Below, piece by piece: positions 25,701 through 34,149 of a stretch of 64,000 nucleotides of DNA. A model generated the notes under the pieces. The model was given only the letters and a program-made list of their open reading frames with translations. It was not told the origin of the DNA and made no database searches. A program made the position numbers and the translations under genes. The stretch comes from an uncultured Oscillibacter sp. (GTDB taxonomy: Bacteria > Bacillota > Clostridia > Oscillospirales > Oscillospiraceae). The stretch is taken from assembly GCA_910576865.1 (NCBI GenBank), contig CAJTKE010000002.1, positions 62,001 to 126,000 of the forward strand, in the 5' to 3' direction. Every line of letters starts with the position of its first letter. Position 1 is the first letter of the stretch.

Positions 25701-25770
25701 CCTGCGCGCGATTCGGACGTTTCGCCGTCTCAGGATTCCGGCGTGGGACAGCGGCGGGAATCCTTCGGAC

Positions 25771-25959
25771 TTACTGCTCCAGATTCTCCTCTTCCGCCTT
25801 CCGCCCCGGGCCGGTGGCCTTGCGGATGACGGCCCTGTCTCCCTGGCAGAAAATCTCCACCTCATCGTTTTCCCGCACGCCGATCTGTTCCAGAAACTTC
25901 GCGGGAATCCGAACACCGAAGTCGCTGTCGGGCCATTGGATCACATGGGGATGAGGCAT
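25771..25959 (-). CDS. AbrB/MazE-like DNA-binding protein
   Basis: 62 aa. The swapped-hairpin fold is visible as DFGVRIPAKFLEQIGVRENDEVEIF, the SpoVT/AbrB/MazE pattern. A charged C-terminal extension follows. No MazF-like toxin gene is adjacent, so it may be a stand-alone regulator or orphan antitoxin. AAGGAGG site and own promoter. Confidence 0.8.
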   Translation of the reverse strand: MPHPHVIQWPDSDFGVRIPAKFLEQIGVRENDEVEIFCQGDRAVIRKATGPGRKAEEENLEQ

Positions 25960-26003
25960 GGGAAAGGCCTCCTTTTCACCGGAACATACAATATTTCAGT
26001 CTC

Positions 26004-26032
26004 ATTGTACCATGCCTGTTTCAAAAATGCAA
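26004..26032 (-). promoter_or_regulatory. Promoter of the AbrB-like gene
   Basis: Minus strand -35 TTGCAT, 17-bp spacer, -10 TACAAT. Confidence 0.6.
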
Positions 26033-26125
26033 GGATGGAATCGGGTTTTGTACGCGGGTGATTTCTCTGATGTCAAGAGCGGCGCCTGGTATTATGGACG
26101 AGAGGTCTCCGGGGCGGCGAAAGAG

Positions 26126-26156
26126 TAAAAAGCGGAGGGCGCTCCGGCCCTCCGCT
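26126..26156 (-). terminator. purA-purB terminator
   Basis: On the minus strand, AGCGGAGGG and CCCTCCGCT form a 9-bp stem with an 8-base loop, followed by TTTTTACTCTTT. Confidence 0.85.
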
Positions 26157-26172
26157 TCCATTTCCATATGGT

Positions 26173-27594
26173 TCAGACGTTGATCTCCGGCGTCTCGCCG
26201 TCTTCGGCCTCCGCCAGCAGGGGGGCGATTCCCTCCAGGAACGTCTCCACCTGGGCGGCACAGCGGCCGGTGTAGAGCTTCGGGTCCAGGACGGCCTCCA
26301 TCTCCGCCTCCGTCATGGCGAAAGCGGGCTCCGCCGCCAGACGGTGGAGCAGATCGCAGGGTTCCCCCTCCTTCATCCGGGCCGTGGCCGCCATGGAGCA
26401 GGTGCGGATGATCTCGTGAAGCTCCTGGCGGTTGCCGCCCCGCTTGACCCCCTCCATCATCAGGTTCTCCGTGGCGATGAAGGGCAGGTATTCCCGGACA
26501 GTCCTGTCCACGATTTTCTCGTTGACGTGGAGCCCGTCGGTGACGTTCCGGCAGAGGCGCAGGATGGCGTCGGCGCAGAGGAAGCCCTCCGGCATGGAGA
26601 TGCGCCGGTTGGCGGAGTCGTCCAGGGTTCGCTCCAGCCACTGGACCGAGGCGGTCATGGGGGCGTTCATGGCGTCCGCCATCAGATAGCGGGACAGGGA
26701 GCAGACGCGTTCGCAGCGCATGGGGTTGCGCTTGTAGGCCATGGCGGAGGAGCCGATCTGGTTCTTCTCAAAGGGCTCTTCCACCTGCCGGTCGTGCTGG
26801 AGAAGGCGGATGTCATTGGCCATTCGGTAAGCGCTCTGGGCGATGGCGGAAAGGCAGTTCAGAATCCGGCTGTCCACCTTCCGGGGATAGGTCTGGCCGC
26901 AGATGGGGAAGGTCTTCTCAAAGCCGAATTCCCCGGCGATCCTCCGGTTCATCTCGTCGATCTTTTCCCCGTCCCCCTCGAAGAGGTCCATGAAGCTGGC
27001 CTCGGTGCCGGTGGTGCCCCGGCAGCCCAGGAACTTCAGGTTCTCCAGGACGAAATCCAGCTCCTCCAGGTCCGCCAGGAAATCCTGCATCCAGAGGGCG
27101 GCCCGCTTGCCCACGGTAACCAGCTGGGCGGGCTGATAGTGGGTGTAGCCCAGGGTGGGGGTGTCCGCGTACTGCCGGGCGAACTTGGAAAGGTTCCCCA
27201 GCAGGGCCAGGAGGCCCTTCCGGAGATGGCGCAGGCCCTCCCGGTAGAGGATGAGGTCCGCGTTGTCGGTGACATAGCAGCTGGTGGCCCCCAGGTGGAT
27301 GATGCCCGCCGCCGAGGGGGCGGCTTTGCCGTAGGCGTAGACGTGGGCCATGACGTCGTGGCGGACCTCTTTCTCCCGCTGAGCGGCCAGCTCGAAGTCG
27401 ATGTCGGTGAGATGGTCCTCCAGCTCCTTCACCTGCTCCGCCGTCACGGGCAGGCCCAGCTCGTGCTCCGCCCGGGCCAGGGCCACCCAGAGCCGCCTCC
27501 AGGTCTCGATGCGCTTTTCGGCGGAGAAGAGGTTCAGCATGAACGCCGACGCGTACCGGGAGGAGAGAGGGGATTCGTAGCGGTCTTTACTCAT
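26173..27594 (-). CDS. purB: Adenylosuccinate lyase
   Basis: 473 aa from the ATG behind a GGAGGCC site. The fumarase-superfamily signature GSSAMAYKRNPMRCE contains the flexible catalytic loop, and GYTHYQPAQLVT carries the catalytic histidine. It releases fumarate from adenylosuccinate and SAICAR in purine synthesis. It follows purA by 10 bases, so the AMP branch forms one operon. The length matches the longer eukaryote-like PurB subtype. Confidence 0.95.
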   Translation of the reverse strand: MSKDRYESPLSSRYASAFMLNLFSAEKRIETWRRLWVALARAEHELGLPVTAEQVKELEDHLTDIDFELAAQREKEVRHDVMAHVYAYGKAAPSAAGIIHLGATSCYVTDNADLILYREGLRHLRKGLLALLGNLSKFARQYADTPTLGYTHYQPAQLVTVGKRAALWMQDFLADLEELDFVLENLKFLGCRGTTGTEASFMDLFEGDGEKIDEMNRRIAGEFGFEKTFPICGQTYPRKVDSRILNCLSAIAQSAYRMANDIRLLQHDRQVEEPFEKNQIGSSAMAYKRNPMRCERVCSLSRYLMADAMNAPMTASVQWLERTLDDSANRRISMPEGFLCADAILRLCRNVTDGLHVNEKIVDRTVREYLPFIATENLMMEGVKRGGNRQELHEIIRTCSMAATARMKEGEPCDLLHRLAAEPAFAMTEAEMEAVLDPKLYTGRCAAQVETFLEGIAPLLAEAEDGETPEINV

Positions 27595-27604
27595 GAGGCC
27601 TCCT

Positions 27605-28879
27605 TCAGCGGATGATGATGGCGTCCCGCTCCGGGCCCACGGAGACGTATCCGATGCGGCAGCCGATCTCTTTTTCCACGTACTCCACGTACTTCCGCGC
27701 CGCCTCGGGCAGGTCCTCCCAGGTCCGGACGCCGGAGATGTCACAGCCCCAGCCGGGCATGTACTCCACCACCGGCTTGGCCTCCGCCAGCAGGGCGGGG
27801 AAGGGGAAGCGGTCCGTCTGCTGGCTTCCCAGCTCGTAGCGGACGCAGACGGGAATCTTGTCCATATAGCTCAGCACGTCCAGCTTGGTCAGGGCGATGT
27901 TGGTCGCCGCCTGGCACTGGACGCCGTAGCGGGTGGCCACGATGTCGATGGGCCCCACCCGGCGGGGCCGGCCGGTCTTGGCGCCGTATTCGTTTCCGGC
28001 CTCCCGGAGCTTGTCCGCCTCCTCGCCGAACCACTCGCAGGTGAAGGGGCCCTCACCCACGCAGGAGGAGTAGGCCTTCACCACGCCGATGACCTCGTCG
28101 ATGCGGGCGGAGGGCAGGCCGGAGCCCACGGGGGCATAGGCCGCCACGGCGTTGGAGGAGGTGGTGTAGGGATAGATGCCGTAATCCAGGTCCCGGAGGG
28201 CGCCCAGCTGGGCCTCGAACAGGACCCGCTTGTTCTCGGACTGGGCCTGCCGGAGGAACGCGCCGGTGTCCCGGATGAAGGGGCGGATCTTCTCGCCGTA
28301 GTCCGCCACCCAGTCCATCAGCTGCTCGATGGTGTAGGGCTTGGCATTGTATACCTTGGTCAGGGTCAGGTTCTTCCACTCCAGCAGGTCCTCCAGGTGG
28401 GAGCGGAGCTGCCTGGGATAGAGGAGCTCCCCGGCCATGACGGTCTTCTTCTGGAATTTGTCGGAGTAGAAGGGGGCGATGCCCTGCTTGGTGGAGCCGT
28501 ATTTCTTGTCCTTCAGGCGGGCCTCCTCCAGGCCGTCCAGGTCCCGGTGCCAGGGCAGCAGCAGGGAGGCCCGGTCGCTGATCATCAGGTTGTCCGGCGT
28601 GATGGACACGCCCTGGGCGGTCACGTCCTGGATCTCCTTCCACAGGCTCTCGCAGTCCAGGGCCACGCCGTTGCCCAGGATATTCACCACGCCGTCCCGG
28701 AAAATGCCGGAGGGCAGCAGGTGCAGGGCGAACTTGCCCTTTTTGTTGACGACGGTGTGTCCGGCGTTGCCGCCGCCCTGATAGCGGACCACCACGTCGT
28801 AGTCCTGGGTGATCAGGTCCACCATACGGCCCTTGCCCTCGTCGCCCCAGTTGATGCCCACAATGGCGCAATTTGACAT
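27605..28879 (-). CDS. purA: Adenylosuccinate synthetase
   Basis: 424 aa. The GTP-binding start WGDEGKGRMVD and the catalytic GGGNAGHTVV (His) are present. It joins IMP and aspartate using GTP to give adenylosuccinate, the substrate of the next gene. AGAGAGGG ribosome site and its own promoter. Full length. Confidence 0.97.
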   Translation of the reverse strand: MSNCAIVGINWGDEGKGRMVDLITQDYDVVVRYQGGGNAGHTVVNKKGKFALHLLPSGIFRDGVVNILGNGVALDCESLWKEIQDVTAQGVSITPDNLMISDRASLLLPWHRDLDGLEEARLKDKKYGSTKQGIAPFYSDKFQKKTVMAGELLYPRQLRSHLEDLLEWKNLTLTKVYNAKPYTIEQLMDWVADYGEKIRPFIRDTGAFLRQAQSENKRVLFEAQLGALRDLDYGIYPYTTSSNAVAAYAPVGSGLPSARIDEVIGVVKAYSSCVGEGPFTCEWFGEEADKLREAGNEYGAKTGRPRRVGPIDIVATRYGVQCQAATNIALTKLDVLSYMDKIPVCVRYELGSQQTDRFPFPALLAEAKPVVEYMPGWGCDISGVRTWEDLPEAARKYVEYVEKEIGCRIGYVSVGPERDAIIIR

Positions 28880-28956
28880 AATGAAAAACCCTCTCTCTTG
28901 TATTGCTCAAGGCGCGGCATTTGCTCCGGCTGACCCCGGCGCGCCCAAACGATTAT

Positions 28957-28985
28957 ATTATACTGGCACTTTTCCCATAAGTAAA
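28957..28985 (-). promoter_or_regulatory. purA-purB promoter
   Basis: Minus strand -35 TTTACT, 17-bp spacer, -10 TATAAT. Confidence 0.65.
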
Positions 28986-29002
28986 GGAAAAGGGACAAAA
29001 GT

Positions 29003-29296
29003 TTACAAATGATGGTCCCGGAGGAGCCGCTTGGCCTGCTCCCACAGCTCGTCACTGACGGCCTGGACCGCCACCACCTTCCGCACCAGATCGGGAAGGG
29101 CGGCGGTGAGCTCCGCCTCCACAATCGTTTCGTTGGTCAGGTCCGCCGAGGGGCACCCGGCGCACTGGCCCAGGAGCTTCACGTACAGCACGCCGTCCTC
29201 CAGACGGTCCGCGGCGATCTCTCCCCCGTGGGCCCGGAGAGCGGGGCGGACCTTCTCGTCCAGCACGGTTTCAATGCGTTTCATGTCCTCAGTCAT
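29003..29296 (-). CDS. NifU C-terminal-domain (Nfu-like) protein
   Basis: 97 aa. The Nfu fold is seen in VLDEKVRPALRAHGGEIAADRLEDG and the paired cysteines CAGCPSADLTNETI, which bind a bridging 4Fe-4S cluster for delivery to target proteins. Its start overlaps the end of the MoxR gene by 8 bases, so it is translationally coupled to it. AGGAGG ribosome site. Role in assembling a cluster on a protein of this operon is inference. Confidence 0.85.
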   Translation of the reverse strand: MTEDMKRIETVLDEKVRPALRAHGGEIAADRLEDGVLYVKLLGQCAGCPSADLTNETIVEAELTAALPDLVRKVVAVQAVSDELWEQAKRLLRDHHL

Positions 29297-30821
29297 GGGA
29301 TTCCTCCTGTTCCGCCGCTTTCACGGCGATGATTTCTTCCCGGATGCGGCGGCGGGTGTCGTCAAAGAGCAGTTCCCGGTTGTGGCGGAAGTAGGCGTCG
29401 CAGCCGAAGGTTTCGATGAACCAGCTGGTGTCGGCGTAAGCGGTGAGCTCCGTCACGAACAGCACCAGCTCCTGCCCCTGGCCGAAGGTCTCCTCCAGAA
29501 AGGCGAAGGCGTGGTCCAGCTCCGCCTTGGCCGTTCGGGCCAGGGAGGACCGTTTCTCCACCTCCCCGCCGAACCAGCCCCGGACGGCGTCCATGGCCGC
29601 CTCGGAGCCCGCCGGGTTCTCCTGAATGAGACGGCGGCGATAGTCCTCCAGGATGTTGATCTCCAGCTGGGCCAGGGTCTGACGGGCTTTTTCCAGCTGG
29701 CCCGCGTCCCGGGCCCGTCTCAGGGCCTCCCGGCGTTCCCGGGCCAGGGCCCCCAGGACCTCCTGGGGATTCTCCCCGGCGGACAGGGACGCCTTGAAGG
29801 ACGTCAGGGCGGCGTGGAGGCTTTCGCACAGGCCGTCCTGGCGGCGGGCCTCCCGGGCGGCCTCGGAGAGGCGGGAGAGGAGGAGGCCCATGACGGACAG
29901 CTTCTCGTCAAAGGGCGCGGCCCGGAGCTCCCGGACGGTGACGGGCCTCCAGGTCCCTTTCAAAATCTCGTCCACGTGGTAGATTTTCCGGTACTTGTTG
30001 TAGAGTTCCAGGTAGTTGGCGAAGTCCCGGGCGACGCGGGGCAGCTGGATGTACTGTCCCACCACCTCCCGGTCCGCCTTGAGGCCCAGGGTTTCGTAGA
30101 CCGTCAGCAGCTCGCTGAGGTCCTCCCAGCCCCGGGCGGTGGCGAACTGAAGGCCCTCCGCCGTGGTTTCCACCCGGTAGAAGTTCTCTTTTTTGATGTC
30201 CAGGTAGGAGACGACGGCCCCGTGGAGGCCTTTGGCCCGGGCGTACTCCTTCCAGACGGCGAAGTCCTCCCGTACGTCGATGCGCTTCACCCGGTCCAGG
30301 GTCACCACGTCGAAGTCCCGGACGGAGCGGTTGTATTCCGGCGGGTTTCCGGCGGCGGCGATGAGCCAGCCCTCCGGCAGGCGCTGGTTGCCGAAGGTTT
30401 TGCACTGGAGGAACTGGAGCATCATGGGGGCCAGGGTCTCGGAGACGCAGTTGATTTCGTCCAGGAAGAGGATGCCCTCTTTGAGGCCGGTCTTCTCCAT
30501 CAGGCTGTACACGGAGGCCAGAATTTCGCTCATGGTGTACTCGGTGACGGCGTACTCCTCCCCGCCGTAGGTCCGCTTTTCGATGAAGGGCAGGCCCACG
30601 GCGCTCTGGCGGGTGTGGTGGGTGATGGTGTAGGCCACCAGGCCCACGCCGGTTTCGGCGGCCACCTGCTCCATGATCTGGGTCTTGCCCACGCCGGGGG
30701 GGCCCATCAGCAGGACGGGCCGCTGGCGGACGGGGGGGATAAGATAGTTTCCCAATTCGTCCTTGGACAGATAGGCTTTCAGGGTGTTGGCGATTTCCTG
30801 TTTGGCTTGTTTGATGTTCAT
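29289..30821 (-). CDS. MoxR-type AAA+ ATPase
   Basis: 510 aa from the ATG; the upstream extension is intergenic. The AAA+ core has Walker A GPPGVGKT (about 42-49), Walker B ILFLDEIN and sensor 1 AAGNPPEYN. A helical C-terminal half (about 280-510) follows, with a long Arg/Glu-rich coiled-coil-like stretch. MoxR ATPases act as chaperones with VWA-domain partners, and a VWA gene lies two genes upstream. The NifU-like gene is coupled downstream. Confidence 0.85.
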   Translation of the reverse strand: MNIKQAKQEIANTLKAYLSKDELGNYLIPPVRQRPVLLMGPPGVGKTQIMEQVAAETGVGLVAYTITHHTRQSAVGLPFIEKRTYGGEEYAVTEYTMSEILASVYSLMEKTGLKEGILFLDEINCVSETLAPMMLQFLQCKTFGNQRLPEGWLIAAAGNPPEYNRSVRDFDVVTLDRVKRIDVREDFAVWKEYARAKGLHGAVVSYLDIKKENFYRVETTAEGLQFATARGWEDLSELLTVYETLGLKADREVVGQYIQLPRVARDFANYLELYNKYRKIYHVDEILKGTWRPVTVRELRAAPFDEKLSVMGLLLSRLSEAAREARRQDGLCESLHAALTSFKASLSAGENPQEVLGALARERREALRRARDAGQLEKARQTLAQLEINILEDYRRRLIQENPAGSEAAMDAVRGWFGGEVEKRSSLARTAKAELDHAFAFLEETFGQGQELVLFVTELTAYADTSWFIETFGCDAYFRHNRELLFDDTRRRIREEIIAVKAAEQEESHD

Positions 30822-31047
30822 GGCGTTTCCTTCCTGGTTCCCCGGCAGGGGAGGGGAGATAGTACTCGCCCTTGCGGGCGGGGCGGATTGGCGGCCGGCG
30901 ACGGCTGGTCCATTGCACGGCCCAAAAGAGAAAAGGAAGTAAGGGCCCTTCGGGCCAATTTTTGCCCTTCTATCGGTAGAACACCTTGTAGGGGCGGACC
31001 TGTGTGTCCGCCCTTTTCCCGGGCCTACCCTCCTATTGGCAGAACAC
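30822..31047. other. Repeat-rich gap inside the MoxR/VWA cluster
   Basis: No gene is seen. It contains a GGCCC-TTC-GGGCC hairpin, a GTAGGGGCGGAC...GTCCGCCC element (copy 3, from 30988) and two near-identical 19-mers at 30966-30984 and 31029-31047 (3 mismatches) that flank the element. Confidence 0.6.
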
Positions 31048-31638
31048 TTACTCCCTCCACTCGGCCAATTCCTCCAGCGGCTTCCGGGGCCGGGGCGGCG
31101 GATTCCCGGCGGCGTACCCCAGGGCCATGGCCGCCGCGAGAGCTCCCGGCCCGCCGATCCATTCCCGCAGCGCGTCATAGGCGAAATAGGTGTTGCAAAT
31201 CCAAAGACTGCCTAGACCCAGCGCCGTGGCCTGGAGGGCCATATTCTCCAGGCACGCGCCCAGGGACTGGGCGTTGCAGAGCTCGGTGACCCGTTCGTCT
31301 GTGTTCAGCGTCTGTCTCGGGTCCTGGCCCAGGGGGTTCGTGACGAAGATGACAACCGGGGCTTGTTTCATGATGGCCAGCGTTTGGACTGCCCCGCCGA
31401 GGTGCCGGGCGCTCTCCGGCAGGAGGGGGCGGCGGCGTTCCTCCTCCAGGCCCTGCGCCATGGCGGCCAGCGCTTCCGCCTTTCCCTTGGCGAGGGCCAC
31501 GGTGAACCGCCAGGGCTGGCGGTTTTTTGCCGAGGGGGCCAGGGCCCCCGCTTGCAGCACGGTTTCGATATCTTTCCTGGAAACTGGCTGGGGCAGGTAG
31601 GCCCGGATGCTCCGCCGGTTCACGATTTCAGACAGCAT
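31048..31638 (-). CDS. Nitroreductase-family FMN oxidoreductase
   Basis: 196 aa, normal for the small nitroreductase family. The N-terminus NRRSIRAYLPQPVSRKDIETVL and APSAKNRQPWRFTV form the FMN site, and GLGSLWICNTYFAYD lies in the C-terminal half. It likely reduces nitro compounds, quinones or flavins with NAD(P)H. It sits 10 bases after the VWA gene and before the MoxR gene, so it is probably in the same transcript. Whether it is functionally linked is unknown. Confidence 0.88.
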   Translation of the reverse strand: MLSEIVNRRSIRAYLPQPVSRKDIETVLQAGALAPSAKNRQPWRFTVALAKGKAEALAAMAQGLEEERRRPLLPESARHLGGAVQTLAIMKQAPVVIFVTNPLGQDPRQTLNTDERVTELCNAQSLGACLENMALQATALGLGSLWICNTYFAYDALREWIGGPGALAAAMALGYAAGNPPPRPRKPLEELAEWRE

Positions 31639-31648
31639 AGCGCCTCCT

Positions 31649-32998
31649 TTACAGCTCCGGCAGCTCGTCCAGGTCCAGTTCCTCCGGCAGTTCCTCCGCC
31701 GCCCGGTCCAGGTCCGGGGCCTCCAGCACCAGCCGGATGGCCCAGGGGGGCGTCTTCACGGAAAGCGGCGGCTCTCCCAGAAGGATGAACGCCGTCTCGT
31801 AGGGCGTCCGCTTTTCCGGGTAAATCCCCATGCCGTCGGTGAAGTACACCAGCCCCCGGAGGCTGGTGAAGGCCCCCGCCTCCTGGAGCTTCGCCACATG
31901 CTCGAACACCGGGCGGAAGTCCGTGGCGCTGCCGCCGGTGAGCTGAAAGTTCTCCATGTAGGCCCGCAGGTCCTCCAAGTCATGGATGGCGTCGTCGGAC
32001 CTTACTTGGTCGTCGCACTGGATGATCCGGATGTTGACCTTCCGGGTGAAGGTTCCGGCGCTGCGCAATATGGCGTAGGTGCAGGCCAGGAACTGCCGGA
32101 CCCGCTCCCCGGAGGTGGACATGGAGGTGTCCACGGCGATGACGAAGTCCTCAATGCGTTTCTCCTCCCGGGTCTCCGGGGGCTCCACCAGGGGCATGTT
32201 CCCATAGAGCCGGAGGCCGTAGGAGTAGAAGCCGTAGTCAAAGGCGTCCCCGTCCACCTCCGCCACCTCTCTGGGGGCGGCGAAGCGGCGGAGAAAGGCC
32301 CGGTAGTCCACGTCGTCCCGGACCGCCACCCGGACCTGCTCCAGAACGGCCTCGCCGCCGGTCCCCTTGTCCGAGAGTACCGTCTCCAGGCCCGTCTGGG
32401 TCTTGCCGGAGAGGTCCCGCCACTTCTGGTCCTGGCGGCTGCTCCGCTCCTGATCATCCTGCCGCTCCGGATCCCAGAGGCCGTGGTCGTCCACCTGGAA
32501 GGCCCGCTGGAGCTGGGCGATCTCATACTCCGGCGGATTCAGCCGCAGGAGGCGGCGGTAAATGCCCTCCGCCGTCAGCACGGGCATGTCCCGCCGGCAC
32601 TCACCGTAGAATTTCTGTTTCCTTGGGATGAGACCGGCGTTCAGGCAGGGATAGTCCAGCTCGTCCAGGATGCTTTCCACCGCCGCGTCACAGGCAAGGT
32701 CCCACAGCTCCGGGGCCTTGCCCCTCTTTTTGGCCAGGTGCCGGAGCATGCAGTGGAGAATCACGTGGAGGTAGGCCCGGCAGGTCCAGACGTGGCTCCG
32801 GAGATAGCGCTCCGACAGCCACGCCCCGTCATAGTACAGCGTCTCGCCGTCGGTGGCCAGGGACACCGTCACCCCGCCGCCGGGGGCGAGGGCCAGGGCG
32901 CAGAGGGCCGTGTCCAGATAGGGCAGATTCATATAAAGCTCGTTCCGGGCGGCGGACAGAATGTCCCCTCCCACGCCGGCAAAGTCCTTTTGTTCCAT
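31649..32998 (-). CDS. DUF2201-type metallopeptidase-like / VWA domain protein
   Basis: 449 aa. The N-terminal half resembles the DUF2201 putative metallopeptidase domain. The zinc motif is degenerate: His78-Val-Ile-Leu-His82 with His87, lacking the catalytic Glu of HExxH. The C-terminal half is a von Willebrand A-type domain with MIDAS residues Asp290-Thr-Ser292-Met-Ser294 and a later TDG. Such proteins pair with MoxR ATPases, as found downstream. It is 16 bases after the LRR gene. Confidence 0.85.
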   Translation of the reverse strand: MEQKDFAGVGGDILSAARNELYMNLPYLDTALCALALAPGGGVTVSLATDGETLYYDGAWLSERYLRSHVWTCRAYLHVILHCMLRHLAKKRGKAPELWDLACDAAVESILDELDYPCLNAGLIPRKQKFYGECRRDMPVLTAEGIYRRLLRLNPPEYEIAQLQRAFQVDDHGLWDPERQDDQERSSRQDQKWRDLSGKTQTGLETVLSDKGTGGEAVLEQVRVAVRDDVDYRAFLRRFAAPREVAEVDGDAFDYGFYSYGLRLYGNMPLVEPPETREEKRIEDFVIAVDTSMSTSGERVRQFLACTYAILRSAGTFTRKVNIRIIQCDDQVRSDDAIHDLEDLRAYMENFQLTGGSATDFRPVFEHVAKLQEAGAFTSLRGLVYFTDGMGIYPEKRTPYETAFILLGEPPLSVKTPPWAIRLVLEAPDLDRAAEELPEELDLDELPEL

Positions 32999-33014
32999 AA
33001 AACCCCTGGCCCTT

Positions 33015-34007
33015 CTACAGTGTAAAGGACTTTTCCAGTCCGTCCGGATACCGCCGGTGCCGCTCCTCCAGCAGCGACGCCAGGGCCGCCGTGGCCCCCT
33101 TTTCCCGGGCCAGGGCGCAGGCGGCGGACAGGGCCTCCCGGTCCGGCTCCGCCAGCTCCAGGAGCAGGGGGAGGGCTTCCCCGTCCTCCTCCTCCAGCAG
33201 GAGGCGGAGGGCCTCCCCGGCGTGGTCTTTCAGATAGGCCCGGTAGCCCGCCGCCGCCAGCTCCGACAGCTCCACGGGCCGGCGGAGGCGCCTCCAGGCA
33301 AGGCGCAGGGCGGCGCGGTCCTCGTGCTCCATGCCCAGGAAGTCCCGCCAGAGGGCGTCGTACTCCTTGAGGGACAGGCGCTTCTGGCGGAAGCAGTGGT
33401 GATAGGGGTAGCCCGCCCCGGAGATGAAGTAGTCAAAGTGGTGGGCGGGGCAGTTCTCCTCATAGAGCTCCGTGTACTCCGGAAACAGCAGCCGGGCGGT
33501 CTCCCCGCCGGGGCCGAGGACGGTGACGTCCAGCTCCCGGCTCAGCTCCCCGGCGAACCAGGCCAGGGCCTCCCCCTGGTCCGGGCCCGTCCGGGTCAGA
33601 TGGAGGGTGTCCAGCTGCCGGCAGTTCATCAGCGTCCCGCCGCCCCAATGGGAAATGCTGTCAGCCATACGGAGGGTTTTCAACACCGAGCAGTTCAACA
33701 GGGCGTAGTCCCCCACGGCCTGAAGAGACCCCGGAAGAGTCAGGTCCCGGAGGTTCCGGTTGTTCCAGGACGCGTCCTCCTCCACCGGGCCGCAGGTGAT
33801 CTGAAGCGTCTCCGCTCCGGGGGGGACCGGGTCCGCCTGCCGCTCCGGGGCCAGGGCCCGGCTCCCCAGGGCCGTCACGGGCAGGCCGGAAATCCGCTCC
33901 GGCAGGACGGCCCGGGCGTCTGGAGTCCCGGCCCGGAGAATGACCGCGCCGCCGCTTTCCCGGCGGAGGACCAGCCTCCAGTTGCTCACGCCGCTGACCG
34001 TCTCCAT
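33015..34007 (-). CDS. Leucine-rich-repeat (BspA-like) protein with helical C-terminus
   Basis: 330 aa with no signal peptide or membrane helix, so probably cytoplasmic. Residues about 15-135 show LRR_5-type units (RDLTLPGSLQAVGDYALLNCS, KTLRMADSI, QLDTLHLTRTG). The C-terminal half (about 185-330) is alpha-helical and rich in Leu, Glu and Arg. It opens the LRR-VWA-nitroreductase-MoxR-NifU cluster and could be its recognition subunit (inference). Own promoter. Confidence 0.7.
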   Translation of the reverse strand: METVSGVSNWRLVLRRESGGAVILRAGTPDARAVLPERISGLPVTALGSRALAPERQADPVPPGAETLQITCGPVEEDASWNNRNLRDLTLPGSLQAVGDYALLNCSVLKTLRMADSISHWGGGTLMNCRQLDTLHLTRTGPDQGEALAWFAGELSRELDVTVLGPGGETARLLFPEYTELYEENCPAHHFDYFISGAGYPYHHCFRQKRLSLKEYDALWRDFLGMEHEDRAALRLAWRRLRRPVELSELAAAGYRAYLKDHAGEALRLLLEEEDGEALPLLLELAEPDREALSAACALAREKGATAALASLLEERHRRYPDGLEKSFTL

Positions 34008-34039
34008 GGTCCATTCCCCCTTCCTCTTTTTTCAGGGGT

Positions 34040-34068
34040 AGTATACCACAGGCGGAAGGAATTGCCCA
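34040..34068 (-). promoter_or_regulatory. Promoter of the LRR/VWA/MoxR cluster
   Basis: Minus strand extended -10 TGG-TATACT, 17-bp spacer, weak -35 TGGGCA. Confidence 0.45.
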
Positions 34069-34091
34069 GGAAAATTTTTTGCCGCACCCCC

Positions 34092-34132
34092 TTGACAAAC
34101 TGTTCATTCTGTGTATACTGTATATGAACAGT
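34092..34132 (+). promoter_or_regulatory. GntR operon promoter with embedded operator
   Basis: -35 TTGACA (34092-34097), 16-bp spacer, -10 TATACT (34114-34119). A perfect inverted repeat ACTGTTCAT (34099-34107) / ATGAACAGT (34124-34132) brackets the -10, so a bound repressor would block RNA polymerase. Confidence 0.75.
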
Positions 34133-34149
34133 GAAACGGAGGGGCTTCC

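Noticed and set aside
25771..25959. Toxin-antitoxin module based on the AbrB/MazE-like protein
   Set aside because: No MazF, PIN or other toxin gene lies on either side, so only a regulator or orphan antitoxin is supported.
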